Under the pieces are notes generated by a model. It was given only the letters and a program-made list of their open reading frames with translations. It was not told the DNA's origin and did no database searches. From the NCBI GenBank assembly GCA_036245525.1, contig BTPG01000004.1, positions 233,180,864 through 233,244,863 of the forward strand: a stretch of DNA of 64,000 nt. Reading direction: 5' to 3'. Positions within the stretch are counted from its first letter, which is position 1. Each line of letters starts with the position of its first letter. This DNA is from Semisulcospira habei. Taxonomy: Eukaryota; Mollusca; Gastropoda; Semisulcospiridae. The translations under genes and the position numbers were made by a program. Shown piece after piece: positions 40,201-50,319 of the stretch.

Positions 40201-41062
40201 ACCACTACACATCACATGTGCTAGTGCTGAGTGTGACATGTTTGCTGACGATTCGACGCTACATGCATCCGGTAAAACTGTAGCTGACATAACCAACAGC
40301 CTCCAGCAGAGCCTACAAGAAGTCTCTAAATGGTGCAGTAGAAATAGAATGATAGTCAATCCAACTAAAACAAAAAGCATGTTAGTCACAACACGTCAGA
40401 AACATCAGCTGCAACCCGCGCCTCTAAACCTCTCATTTGAAGCTGTCCCCATAGAGCAAGTACAGCAGCACCGTTTACTAGGGGTAGTTGTAGATAACCA
40501 ACTTAGTTGGCAGCCTCATCTCATACACATCGGAAAGACAATTTCAAAGAAATTATTTTTACTGTCTAAACTGAAAGCGGTCATTAATCTGAACACGCGT
40601 AAACTATTTTTCAATGGATACATCAAGCCCCACATTGATTATGCCTCAACAGTTTGGGATGGCTGTAGCGAGGTTCAGTTCAAGAAAATAAATTCGCTAT
40701 ACAGAAGAGCAGCCAAACTCATTATTCCTAGCTCATCTCTACCCACTGAGGCGAGGCTCGAGGCAGCTGGACTCCTTCCTCTTGACAAACACTTAGTATT
40801 TAACAAGTGCGTACTAGTGCACAAAGCTCTTAAGGGTAAGGCCCCCGGCTACTTATCGGAACTTTTTACTCTTACTGAGAAGAGATACAGCACCTCTCGG
40901 AGCAACCTGAGCATAAAACGGCCCCGCATTGATTTGTATAAATCCAGTTTGTCATACTCAGGTGGTTTCCTGTGGAATTCTATTCCTCTGCATCTACAAC
41001 AAGTTAATTCCCTAGCTGCTTTTAAAGCAAAACTGTTCAAGCACTTATCCAAGGCAACGTAA
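34284..41062 (+). CDS. LINE ORF2 (APE endonuclease + reverse transcriptase), split by an inserted LINE
   Basis: The coding parts are 34284-35518 and 39457-41062; the reading frame is continuous once the insertion and one copy of its 10-bp duplication are removed. The endonuclease shows GHLNIFHLF, LTESRL (Glu), YRNPAAT, LGDFNIDML (Asp, Asn) and SDHFPIACTW (Asp, His). RT follows: NKTSAGVDGINGYI, RPISLLSVLSKPLEKHIQK, FQSGFRPKHSCHSAL, motif A VFLDLKKAFDLINH, GVPQGSVLGPLLFCIFINDL and the catalytic box MFADDSTLHASG. The C-terminus PRIDLYKSSLSYSGGFLWNS matches the relics at 1085-1363 and 41641-42000. The apparent stop at 35526-35528 belongs to the inserted element. Total about 946 residues. Confidence 0.9.
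35546..37657 (-). CDS. RTE-like LINE reverse transcriptase with C-terminal zinc finger
   Basis: RT motifs in order: KSGKAAGIDGIPPEIWKHGG, VVITLYKNKGEKSDCSNYRG, GQCGFRANRSTTDMVF, motif A YVTFVDLTKAFDTVSR, LNGVKQGCVLAPALFTIFF, catalytic box LLFADDAALVAH, KKTEVL and YLGCIIMSDAKL. A C-terminal block follows with LLYGSESWALYRSQLRLLE and QLRWAGHVSRMEDHRLPK. The last residues, FPCSHCGRTCLSRIGLRSH, form a C2H2 zinc finger. It should be translated with the endonuclease at 37590-38774 as one protein; a single extra A in a homopolymer separates them. No start codon is needed here; the apparent first codon is GTG. Confidence 0.9.
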   Translation of the reverse strand: MKKSAFRLVCSSLQHKLRDLQNEWWTRLAQRTQLCADNGDYRGFYEALKAVYGPRHLVQSPLRSANGQALLKDNTSILNRWSEYFQSLFSAERTVQEAVVLQIPHLPVKVELDEPPTAEETLTAIHQLKSGKAAGIDGIPPEIWKHGGTALHNKLHNLFLCCWEEGTLPKDLRDAVVITLYKNKGEKSDCSNYRGITLLSIAGKILARLLLNRLVPAIAEDQLPEGQCGFRANRSTTDMVFVLRQLQEKCREQNKGLYVTFVDLTKAFDTVSRQGMWQILERLGCPPKFLNMIVQLHEDQQGQVRLNNDLSEPFPILNGVKQGCVLAPALFTIFFSMMLKQATVDLDDDDAVYIRYRLDGSLFNLRRLQAHTKTLDQLIRELLFADDAALVAHTERALQRITSCFADAAQLFGLEVSLKKTEVLHQLAPKTVYRPPHISIGESELKSVHQFTYLGCIIMSDAKLDKELDSRLAKANSAFGRLFKRVWHNQQLKTGTKISVYRAVVLTTLLYGSESWALYRSQLRLLERFHQRCLRTILGIHWSDYVTNVEVLEQAETVSIEALLLRTQLRWAGHVSRMEDHRLPKITLFGELATGHRDRGAPKKRYKDCLKKSLSACQIDHHQWSSLAADRDTWRSTIYKAAVSFEDSHRASLKDKRLRRKNRDAAAQNPGHTFPCSHCGRTCLSRIGLRSHEQACRRRGQLL
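37590..38774 (-). CDS. RTE-like LINE endonuclease domain
   Basis: The frame starts MTTTTGLNVACWNVRTMLD and shows the APE-type endonuclease series: ACWNVRT (Asn), ALSEVRLPDEG (Glu), TLLSVYSPTL, ILGDFNARVG (Asp, Asn), HLIDYVLV and TDHRLVRCKL (Asp, His). All expected catalytic residues are present. It continues through FDENDVEIQEHLAKKK and then drifts out of frame at a run of nine A (plus-strand T run near 37699-37707). Reading that run one base shorter restores KKRAAHQAHLAQPSCPVKK and joins the RT frame. The last 35 or so residues of this frame (SRPSGPPSPAF...) are therefore artefact. Confidence 0.9.
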   Translation of the reverse strand: MTTTTGLNVACWNVRTMLDKADSGRPERRSALIAHELRRLNIDIAALSEVRLPDEGSLQELGAGYTLYWSGRPVSERRLSGVGFMVKTSIATKLENLPTGHSDRIMSLRLPLRHQQHVTLLSVYSPTLLAEPAEKDKFYTDLRSLLQSTPADDKVIILGDFNARVGQDSEAWKGVLGKHGVGNCNDNGRLLLEFCAEQQLVITNTTFQQKDSRKTTWMHPRSKHWHLIDYVLVRQRDRSDVLLTRVMPSAECHTDHRLVRCKLRLHFKPKPKKWGPPKKKLDVASLQRDDVKAAFQTDLQRRLKDTADPVDSSPETLWEQLKTAIAKSSAEVLGFARKKNKDWFDENDVEIQEHLAKKKSRPSGPPSPAFLPCEEVCLPPRLQQSPAQAQRSPE

Positions 41063-41547
41063 ATTTAATTATCTCATGTTGTCTAACCATAATATATTTT
41101 TATTTCTTTTTATGCAACTATTATTTTTATTATACCATTTGCGTTCACGTGCCGTTTGTGAGGGTGCTTCCCGTATAGACCTGGTCAGGGGATGCAGTGC
41201 CGGTGCACAGTTTATTCAAACGATGTGCTTAGTATGTCATTCGAGTGAAAGTATATTTGTGGCGTGCCCCCCGGGTGGGAGTGTCTGGGGAGGGCTCCCG
41301 CAAACGGATATTATGACACGTGCAAACATCTTCGTATGGGTACCTGTGTGTTTTGTTAAATCATTGTTGCAGTTTGTAGTGTTGTCGTAATTCGCATTAA
41401 TTTCAGTTCGATGTTGTTTGTGAGTTTATTGTAGCTTTGCCTGTTATTATATGTCAGTAGATGTAGCAGGACAGATTGGAAGGAAGGCCTGTGCGCCTAA
41501 TATCTCAATCCTTGATAAATAAAGTTTCAGTCAGTCAGTCAGTCAGT

Positions 41548-41550
<3 letters not shown>

Positions 41551-41640
<90 letters not shown>
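41551..41640. repeat. (TC)n microsatellite between two LINE copies
   Basis: A 90-bp pure TC tract, 3' of the full LINE and 5' of the truncated one. Confidence 0.95.
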
Positions 41641-42658
<1,018 letters not shown>

Positions 42659-43120
42659 CTGCATTTCCTGCTCGCTCTCTTTGTCACACCACACACACAC
42701 ACACACACCGTTCATGCACAGAGTGAGAGAGAATTGGACTGACCTACATGTAGAAATTTGCTGCAGAAGGGACAAGATACTTAGTCACAACACACACAGC
42801 AAACTGTTAAATACAGGCCATAGATTACACTGCAAGGACACAAGGTGGAAGTAAATCCCCATGAGCGGTAGTCATGCGCACAGACGCTCGTTTGTCTCGC
42901 AGTCAGTCTACCTGCACAACAGGGCTCATTGATTGTGACGGACCGGTTAGTTGGCAATGTGTTGTGCGCTGAGCAGGCAATAGTTGCATAGAATAAATAA
43001 ACACTTTACGTCTTTCAGAAAACTAGGGGCACTTGCTTTTTTGTTGAATTAAACTGCTTCACATGACATTTCGTCCGGTTGTGTGCTATTAATGACGTAA
43101 GCATAGCGAACACACCCGGA

Positions 43121-43748
43121 ATCTCACACAACAGAGAGGCGTGTGAAACAGAGCTCGAGATAAACCTCATTTCACACAACAGAGAGGCGTGTGAAACAGA
43201 GTTCGAGATAAACCTCATTTCACACAACAGAGAGGCGTGTGAAACAGAGCTCGAGATAAACCTCATTTCAAACAACAGAGAGGCGTGTGAAACAGAGCTC
43301 GAGATGAACCTCATTTCACACAACAGAGAGGCGTGTGAAACAGAGCTCGAGATGAACCTCATTTCACACAACAGAGAGGCGTGTGAAACAGAGCTCGAGA
43401 TAAACCTCATTTCACACAACAGAGAGACGTGTGAAACAGAGCTCGAGATGAACCTCATTTCACACAACAGAGAGGCGTGTGAAACAGAGCTCGAGATAAA
43501 CCTCATTTCACACAACAGAGAGGCATGTGAAACAGAGCTCGAGATAAACCTCATTTCACGCAACAGAGAGGCGTGTGAAACAGAGCTCGAGATGAACCTC
43601 ATTTCACACAACAGAGAGGCGTGTGAAACAGAGCTCGAGATGAACCTCATTTCACACAACAGAGAGGCGTGTGAAACAGAGCTCGAGATGAACCTCATTT
43701 CACACAACAGAGAGGCGTGTGAAACAGAGCTCGAGATAAACATCATTT
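43121..43748. repeat. 48-bp hairpin array (about 13 units), copy B
   Basis: Same unit as 20312-20941 (TTTCACAC-N11-GTGTGAAA), again open on both strands. Copy number is about the same in both DUP copies. Confidence 0.95.
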
Positions 43749-43814
43749 CAAGCTATTATTGCGTGAACTCCGCCTGTGATATGGTGTCATTTAATCCCCG
43801 TGCACACGAGCCAG

Positions 43815-44167
43815 TGTGTGAGGGGAGAGTTGACTTACTGCTGAGTTATGAGAGGGGAGAGCTGACTTACTGCTGAGTTGTGTGAGGTGAGAGCTGACTT
43901 ACTGCTGAGTTATGTGAGGTGAGAGCTGACTTACTGCTGAGTTGTGTGAGGTGAGAGCTGACTTACTGCTGAGTTGTGTGAGGGGAGAGCTGACTTACTG
44001 CTGAGTTATGTGAGGTGAGAGCTGACTTACTGCTGAGTTATGTGAGGTGAGAGCTGACTTACTGCTGAGTTGTGTGAGGGGAGAGCTGACTTACTGCTGA
44101 GTTATGTGAGGTGAGAGCTGACTTACTGCTGAGTTATGTGACGTGAGAGCTGACTTACTGCCGAGTT
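43815..44167. repeat. 32-bp array (about 11 units), copy B
   Basis: Same unit as 21009-21296, with about two more repeats and a higher share of the GAGGTGAGAG variant. Confidence 0.95.
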
Positions 44168-44277
44168 CTGTCACGCGGGCTCCACGCATATCACGCAAAC
44201 AGCATGGTAGAACTATGCACACAGATGAAACTCGGTTGAAAAAGAATTTCGCTGCCGACAATTCGTTCCTTCTCGTA

Positions 44278-45315
44278 TGTTACGATTGTGGTTGTGTTGT
44301 CCTGTGAGAGAATACATGTGTTAATCGTAGGAAACGATCCGATATTTATTTGAGCTATCATGGTTACGATTCACGTACCTTTTCGGTGGGATTTTCTTTT
44401 GTTCGCGCGTGGAGCGGAATTCGCTTTGTTATGATACGCTAGGTTTGTTCCGGAAGTTTCTAGCGAAGTCGCACGGAGAAAAGCGGTCAATTTTTGTACT
44501 GTGTAGTTTTGCTGAGAATAGACCAGAACGTTAGAGCAAAATCGCGCTCTGTCTAGTGACCTCGTATATGTAACATCAATACGTCGGCAACCTTTTGAAA
44601 CTCGGTATCAAAGTGTAAAGCCGCTCTTATAGTCACAGTTGTTTACCGTGCGCGTGAAGTTGGCAGCCAATCGGTGTATTTTTTGGAAAGATTGTGAAAT
44701 TTCTGGAAAGGACCCGACTAGGTCGTGAACTGCCTTCCATACCTTTGTGTGACATCAGTACACACTAGGATTTGGGGCTGAAATGAGCAGTCGAATTGTT
44801 GTAGCCTATTGTAGTTATTATAGAAAAGTTTTTCTTTATTAATATTTATGAGTTTCAGTTACGTAGATTATTCTGCTTGGTTGCGTTGTATGATTTTCTT
44901 GGCTTATTCTGGAAATTGGTTGTACTATAAAAGATTGGCGTTGGGAGGCACGTATATACATTGTCTTGCATTGTCAGTTGTAGAGACACACAGTTTATCG
45001 TAGGTACGTGGCCCGTATAGGGTGTACGTTGTGAGAGACGCAGCGTAACGGTGGTGTACGTTGTATGAGAAACTTTGTGTCGGCAGTGTGGACATTTGCA
45101 GAAAAGACTTTGTATCAGTGTTGGTGCATTTGGAAATGCATTGTGTGGAGATCGCATCGCTGAATTAAAATATTGTTGGAACTGTTACTCCAGTATTGTC
45201 TACAACCTTAAGCCACGTGTGACGGGTTGCAGCTGAATGAAGTTTATTTAAAAGAACCTTACGTGCGTGCGTCTGGTGTGATATCATACTACGACTACGA
45301 CTCAACCACGTAACA
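44278..45315 (+). mobile_element. Solo LTR (family 1), 1038 bp, duplication TCGTA
   Basis: Starts TGTTACGATTGTGG and ends CAACCACGTAACA. TCGTA flanks it at 44273-44277 and 45316-45320. DUP copy A has the intact empty site CCTTCTCGTATGAACCG near 21391-21407. It has a TATAAAAG at about 44936 and shares both ends with the 632-bp LTR at 3493-4124, which lacks an internal stretch of about 400 bp. Confidence 0.9.
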
Positions 45316-45717
45316 TCGTATGAATCGTGGACACTCGCTCTGTAACTAGTGAGGTTTGGTTTGAGAGGGAGAGGCATAGATCCTCATAAGCCCAGAGAAC
45401 TCATGAGAATCTGTCTCATGGAGATGTTTGGCGTCTTGCTTATGCCCATGGAACAATCTGGTTACCCGCCTTGACTTTGTTGTTGGGAGTCGTTGGTCGC
45501 AAACAAAACCTCACTATTGACTTGGGGAGGAGAGGGAGGAGATGGGGAGCGGACTGGAGGAAGGGAGGGGAGCTTTTGGTGCATTCGATACTTGTGGATA
45601 ATAAGAGAGAGCTTGCGTGTATAGTATGATGTCTTTGTTATCACCCTGTACTTCACAGTTCCTCACATTTGTTATCGTTTTGGGTTATTTTGCAATATCC
45701 GTACAAGAGTGATGTTC

Positions 45718-47212
45718 GGTGGATGGCTGTGAGGGTCTCTTCAGTGGTGGGCGGTTCGTCCAATTCAACCTTTAGTGGAAGGTGTGGGATTTGGAGGATG
45801 ACTGCTTCTTGAACAGTGCGCTCAGCGCTGACGAGGTTCTGAAAGTACTCCGACCAGCGGTTCAAGATGGAGTTATTATCTGTGAGGAGTGCCTGTCCAT
45901 CAGCGCTTCGCAGGGGACTTTGTACCAGGTGCCTGGGGCCATACACTGCTTTCAGTGCTTCGTAGAAGCCCCTGTAGTCACCGTTGTCAGGCAAAAGCTG
46001 GGTCCTCTGTGCGAGTCTGGTCCACCACTCGTTCTTCTTCGCAGGGCAGGAAGGCTGGGCTAGGTGGCCCTGATGGGCGGCTCTTTTTATTATTTTTTTT
46101 TTTTTTTTTGGGGGGGGGGGGGTTAGGAGTTCCTGGATTTCTACGTCGTTTTCGTCATACCAGTCTTTGTTCCTTTTTCTAGCGAAACCCAAGACTTCCG
46201 CAGATGATTTTGCAATAGCAGTTTTCAGTTGTTCCCAGAGTGTTTCAGGGGAGGAGTCTGCTGGGTCAGCTGTGTCTTTGAGCCTGCGGTGTAAATCTGT
46301 CTGAAAGGCAGCTTTCACATCGTCACGCTGAAGGCTGGCAACATCAAGCTTTTTCTTGGGGGTGGGGGGGTGGGGAGGGGGGGGGTGGGGAGCTCCTTTC
46401 TTGGCTTTTGGCTTGAAGTGGAGCCTGAGTTTGCAGCGGACAAGGCAGTGGTCAGTGTGGCACTCTGCGCTGGGCATCACTCTGGTGTGGAGGACGTCAC
46501 TGCGGTCCCTCTGACGCACTAGGACATAGTAGATAAGGTGCCAGTGTTTGGAGCGAGGATGCATCCAGATGGTCTTTCGACTGTCCTTTTGCTGGAAAGT
46601 TGTGTTGGTGATGACCAGTTGCTGCTCTGCACAGAACTCCAACAGTAGGCGGCCATTGTCATTGCAGTTTCCGACGCCATGCTTGCCGAGGACTCCTTTC
46701 CAGGCTTCAGAGTCTTGGCCAAGGATGATGACTTTGTCGTCTGCAGGGGTGCTCTGTAGGAGGCAGCGCAGGTCAGTGTAAAACTTGTCCTTTTCTGCAG
46801 GCTCTGCCAGGAGGGTTGGGGAGGACACACTGAGAAGGGTGACGTATTGCTGGTGTCTCAGTGGGAGGCGCATGTACATGATGCGGTCGGAGTGACCCGT
46901 TGGTAGGTTTTCCAGCTTAGTCGCAATGGAGTTCTTGACCATGAGAGCCGTCTTTCTGATGCAGGCCTGCCTGACCAGTAGAGGGTGTAGCCAGCGCCAA
47001 GTTCTTGGAGGCTGCCTTCATCCGGGAGGCGTACTTCTCTGAGCGCGGCGATGTCAATGTTTAACCTTCGCAGTTCATGAGCAATGAGGGCGGTTCGACG
47101 TTCAGGGCGTCCGCTGTCTGCTGCGTCGAGCATGGTTCGGATGCTCCAGCATGCTACGTTGAGTCCGGTCCTTAAGCCCAGTTGGCTAGCCGCGCTCAAC
47201 GGACATCTTCTC
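45718..47212 (-). mobile_element. RTE-like LINE fragment with internal deletions
   Basis: Close relative of 35519-39446, covering the endonuclease and the first part of RT; the 3' end is missing at 45718. The endonuclease start (LNVACWSIRTMLD, ALREVRLPDEG) lies in one frame to about 46900 and the rest in the next. The key loop reads KVIILGQDSEAWK where the complete element has ILGDFNARVGQDSEAW, so the catalytic Asp-Phe-Asn is deleted. A second gap removes about 20 residues before NEWWTRLAQ. A G-rich expansion lies near 46361-46390 and a T/G homopolymer near 46088-46122. Dead copy. Confidence 0.85.
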
Positions 47213-47264
47213 CTGAACAACAAATCCACTCTCATGAGTATACAAGACGGTGTTAGGAAATAAT

Positions 47265-47503
47265 ATGTGTGTACATTGTATGAGAGACGCAGTGTGTCAA
47301 AAGTGTTGATGCATTGTAGAGGAGACAGTATATCAGTGTTGGTGCATGTGTGAATGCATTGTGTGGAGATCGCATCGCTGCAATAAAATATTGTTGGAAC
47401 TGTTACTCCGGTGTGGTCTACAACCTTGTGCCAGTGTGACGATTTGCAGCTGAGTACAGGAATACGTGCGTGCGTCTGGTGTGATTGTATCATACTACGA
47501 CTA
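47265..47503 (+). mobile_element. LTR family 1 fragment
   Basis: Matches about 45055-45295 of the solo LTR (GAGATCGCATCGCTG, TTGTTGGAACTGTTACTCC, ACGTGCGTGCGTCTGGTGTG, CATACTACGACTAC). Both LTR ends are missing. It includes an AATAAA signal near 47381. Confidence 0.8.
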
Positions 47504-47590
47504 CCCAATATTCAATGTTTCTCTTGATGACGCCACAGTAGATCAACGTTCCTTGTTTTGGTACGGAATGAACACAGATTTTCCGCAACT

Positions 47591-47736
47591 GGGCCAGCCA
47601 TACGTCACGGTACAGTTGCTGTGATGCAGGCCAGCCTCACGTCACGGTACAGTTGCTGTGATACGGGCCAGCCTCACGTCACGGTACAGTTGCTGTGATG
47701 CAGGCCAGCCTCACGTCACGGTACAGTTGCTGTCAT
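47591..47736. repeat. 37-bp array (about 4 units)
   Basis: Unit GGCCAGCCTCACGTCACGGT, then ACAGTTGCTGTGATGCA. The first unit has CATACGTC. Confidence 0.9.
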
Positions 47737-47815
47737 TTCTGGGAAGGGATGTAAACTGAGGCAAGCGTCTGGCACAGATCTTAATGTCCTTGCAGACTGT
47801 GTGGACCTTGTGATC

Positions 47816-48748
47816 CCGTGTCTGCTGGACCCATGAGGATCTATCCCGTTTCTGCTGTGCCCATGAGGATTTATGCCATGTCTGCTGTGCCCATGAGGAT
47901 CTATCCCGTTTCTGCCGTGCCCATGAGGATTTATGCCATGTCTGCTGTGCCCATGAGGATTTATGCCATGTCTGCTGTGCCCATGAGGATTTATGCCATG
48001 TCTGCTATGCCCATGAAGATTTATGCCATGTCTGCTGTGCCCATGAGGATTTATGCCATGTCTGCCGTGCCCATGAGGATTTATGCCATGTCTGCTATGC
48101 CCATGAAGATTTATGCCATGTCTGCTGTGCCCATGAGGATTTATGCCATGTCTGCTGTGCCCATGAGGATCTATGCCATGTCTGCTGTGCCCATGAGGAT
48201 TTATGCCGTGTCTGCTGTGCCCATGAGGATTTATGCCGTGTCTGCTGTGCCCATGAGGATTTATGCCGTGTCTGCTGTGCCCATGAGGATCTATGCCATG
48301 TCTGCTGTGCCCATGAGGATCTATCCCGTGTCTGCTGTGCCCATGAGGATCTATCCCGTGTCTGCTGTGCCCATGAGGATTTATGCCGTGTCTGCTGTGC
48401 CCATGAGGATTTATGCCATGTCTGCTGTGCCCATGAGGATTTATGCCATGTCTGCTGTGCCCATGAGGATTTATGCCATGTCTGCTGTGCCCATGAGGAT
48501 TTATGCCATGTCTGCTGTGCCCATGAGGATCTATCCCGTGTCTGCTGTGCCCATGAGGATCTATGCCATGTCTGCTGTGCACATGAGGATCTATCCCGTG
48601 TCTGCTGTGCCCATGAGGATCTATCCCGTGTCTGCTGTGCACATGAGGATCTATCCCGTGTCTGCTGTGCCCATGAGGATCTATGCCATGTCTGCTGTGC
48701 ACATGAGGATCTATCCCGTGTCTGCTGTGCACATGAGGATCTATGCCT
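47816..48748. repeat. 30-bp array (about 31 units), indel-free, open on both strands
   Basis: Unit TCTGCTGTGCCCATGAGGAT then TTATGCCATG, with variants at fixed positions (TTTAT/TCTAT, GCCATG/CCCGTG, CCCATG/CACATG). The plus strand reads a 10-residue repeat SAVPMRIYAM and the minus strand GHSRHGINPH, both without stops. No start context or homology supports a protein. Confidence 0.95.
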
Positions 48749-48796
48749 GAGTGTTTTTGTCAGATGGCTGTGGAGGGGGTAACAACTGTCGAGAGC

Positions 48797-48883
48797 TAGT
48801 TATCATCACCACCACTCAAGTTAACATCACCACAACACAAGTTAACATCACCACAACTCAAGTTAACATCACCACAACTGAAG
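48797..48883. repeat. 21-bp array (4 units)
   Basis: AAGTTAACATCACCACAACWS units, ending at the boundary of the inverted LTR. Confidence 0.85.
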
Positions 48884-50319
48884 TGTTACGTGGTGGAGTT
48901 GTAGTCGAAGTATGATAAACACACCAGACACACACGCAGGTAGAGTTCTTTAAAGTAAACCTCGTTCAGCTGCAGTCCGTCACACGTGGCTTAAGGATGT
49001 AGACAATACTGGAGTAACAGTTCCAACAATATTTAATTCAGCGATGCGATACCCACACAGTTGCTTGGCTTGACTTCGCGAACGAAGATTTTATAGGAGT
49101 TGCCCACGACGTCTGCAGGCTTGTTCGTGGCTGCGGAGGCCAATCCGAGACAGGCAGGTTCGACCGCAGTGGCTGCAGGGGAAGGTATGGCCAGGGTTCT
49201 GAGCGGCGGCATCTCTGTTTTTTCTCCTGAGCCGCTTGTCCTTAAGGCTAGCTCTGTGAGAGTCCTCAAAGGAGACAGCTGCCTTGTAAATGGTGGAGCG
49301 CCAGGTGTCACGGTCCGCAGCAAGCGAAGACCACTGGTGGTGGTCGATTTGGCAGGCACTAAGTGACCTCTTGAGACAGTCTTTGTATCTCTTCTTTGGT
49401 GCCCCTCTGTCACGGTGTCCAGTAGCAAGCTCGCCGAACAGGGTGATCTTTGGTAGGCGATGATCCTCCATCCTGGAGACATGCCCCGCCCAGCGGAGCT
49501 GTGTCCGCAGCAGCAAAGCCTCGATGCTCACAGTTTCAGCCTGTTCAAGGACCTCGACGTTGGTGACATAGTCACTCCAGTGAATGCCCAGGATGGTGCG
49601 CAGGCAGCGCTGGTGGAAGCGTTCGAGGAGTCGTAGTTGGCTGCGGTAGAGGGCCCAGGACTCGGAACCATACAGCAGGGTGGTGAGGACCACAGCTCTG
49701 TACACGCTGATCTTGGTGCCTGTTTTCAGCTGTTGATTGTGCCACACCCGCTTGAAAAGTCGCCCGAAAGCGCTGTTCGCTTTTGCCAGCCTGCTGTCAA
49801 GCTCCTTGTCCAGCTTGGCATCCGACGTGATAATGCAGCCAAGGTATCCACACAGTAATGCACTTTCAAATGCACAAACTACTGATACAAAGTCTCTTCT
49901 GCGATGTCCACACTGCGACACAAAGTTTCTCATACACAGCATCTCTCGCAATAAACTGCGTGTCTCTACAACTGACAAAGCAAGACAATGTACGAACGGG
50001 CTTTCCCAGCGCCCTCCTTATAAATACTACGAAAATCTAGAATCTTCTATGGAAATCATACAACTCAACCAATCAGAACGATACACGCAGCCGAAACTCA
50101 TTAACATGAACTTTCCAGAAAAAACTATAACAGGCTACAAAAACACGGCTGCTTACTTCAGCTCTAAATTCTAGCGTATAATTAAGTCACATAAAAGTAT
50201 GGTATCCCTATCACCTGATAGCTCTATAAAGTACGAGAACATTCCCAAAACAAAACAAAGGCTGCTCAATCCACGCGCACAAAAAGTAGCGAAAAATGTA
50301 GCGAAGTGTTGCGATGCCA
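48884..50319 (-). mobile_element. LTR family 1 copy, inverted, split by an RTE-like LINE
   Basis: Starts TGTTACGTGGTGGAG (complement of the LTR 3' end) and follows the LTR backward to 49061, then again from 49857 (AAGTCTCTTCTGCGATGTCC) to about 50319. The outer LTR end is missing; the RNase H-bearing LINE starts there. The intervening 49062-49844 is a LINE 3' fragment. Confidence 0.8.
49062..49844 (-). mobile_element. RTE-like LINE 3' fragment inserted in an LTR
   Basis: Carries the RT C-terminus (FGRLFKRVWHNQQLKTGTKI to the zinc finger FPCSHCGRTCLSRIGLRSH) nearly identical to 35546-36290. It is flanked by near-perfect duplications TACCCACACAGT (49050-49061) and TATCCACACAGT (49845-49856). 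A typical 5'-truncated insertion. Confidence 0.9.

Larger units (their letters stand above)
29091..41550 (+). mobile_element. Two-ORF CR1/L2-like LINE with two nested insertions
   Basis: Host element: 5' UTR from 29091, ORF1 29350-31947, inter-ORF spacer, ORF2 from 34284 to 41062, 3' UTR to TAAATAAAGTTTCAG and a (TCAG)n tail at 41527-41550. Both outer flanks are (TC)n. Removing an LTR (32622-34260) and an RTE-like LINE (35519-39446), each with its target duplication, leaves an element of about 6.9 kb with both ORFs uninterrupted. That makes it the best-preserved copy of its family here. Confidence 0.85.
42977..45717 (+). repeat. Long repeat unit DUP, copy B, interrupted by an LTR
   Basis: Counterpart of 20171-23078 with the same order of parts. 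It contains the LTR at 44278-45315, absent from copy A, and lacks the LTR found in copy A. It ends GTGATGTTC at 45717 next to an RTE-like LINE fragment. Confidence 0.85.

Noticed and set aside
43121..43748. CRISPR-like array (short palindromic repeats at regular spacing)
   Set aside because: Spacers are identical between units and the setting is eukaryotic, so this is a minisatellite.
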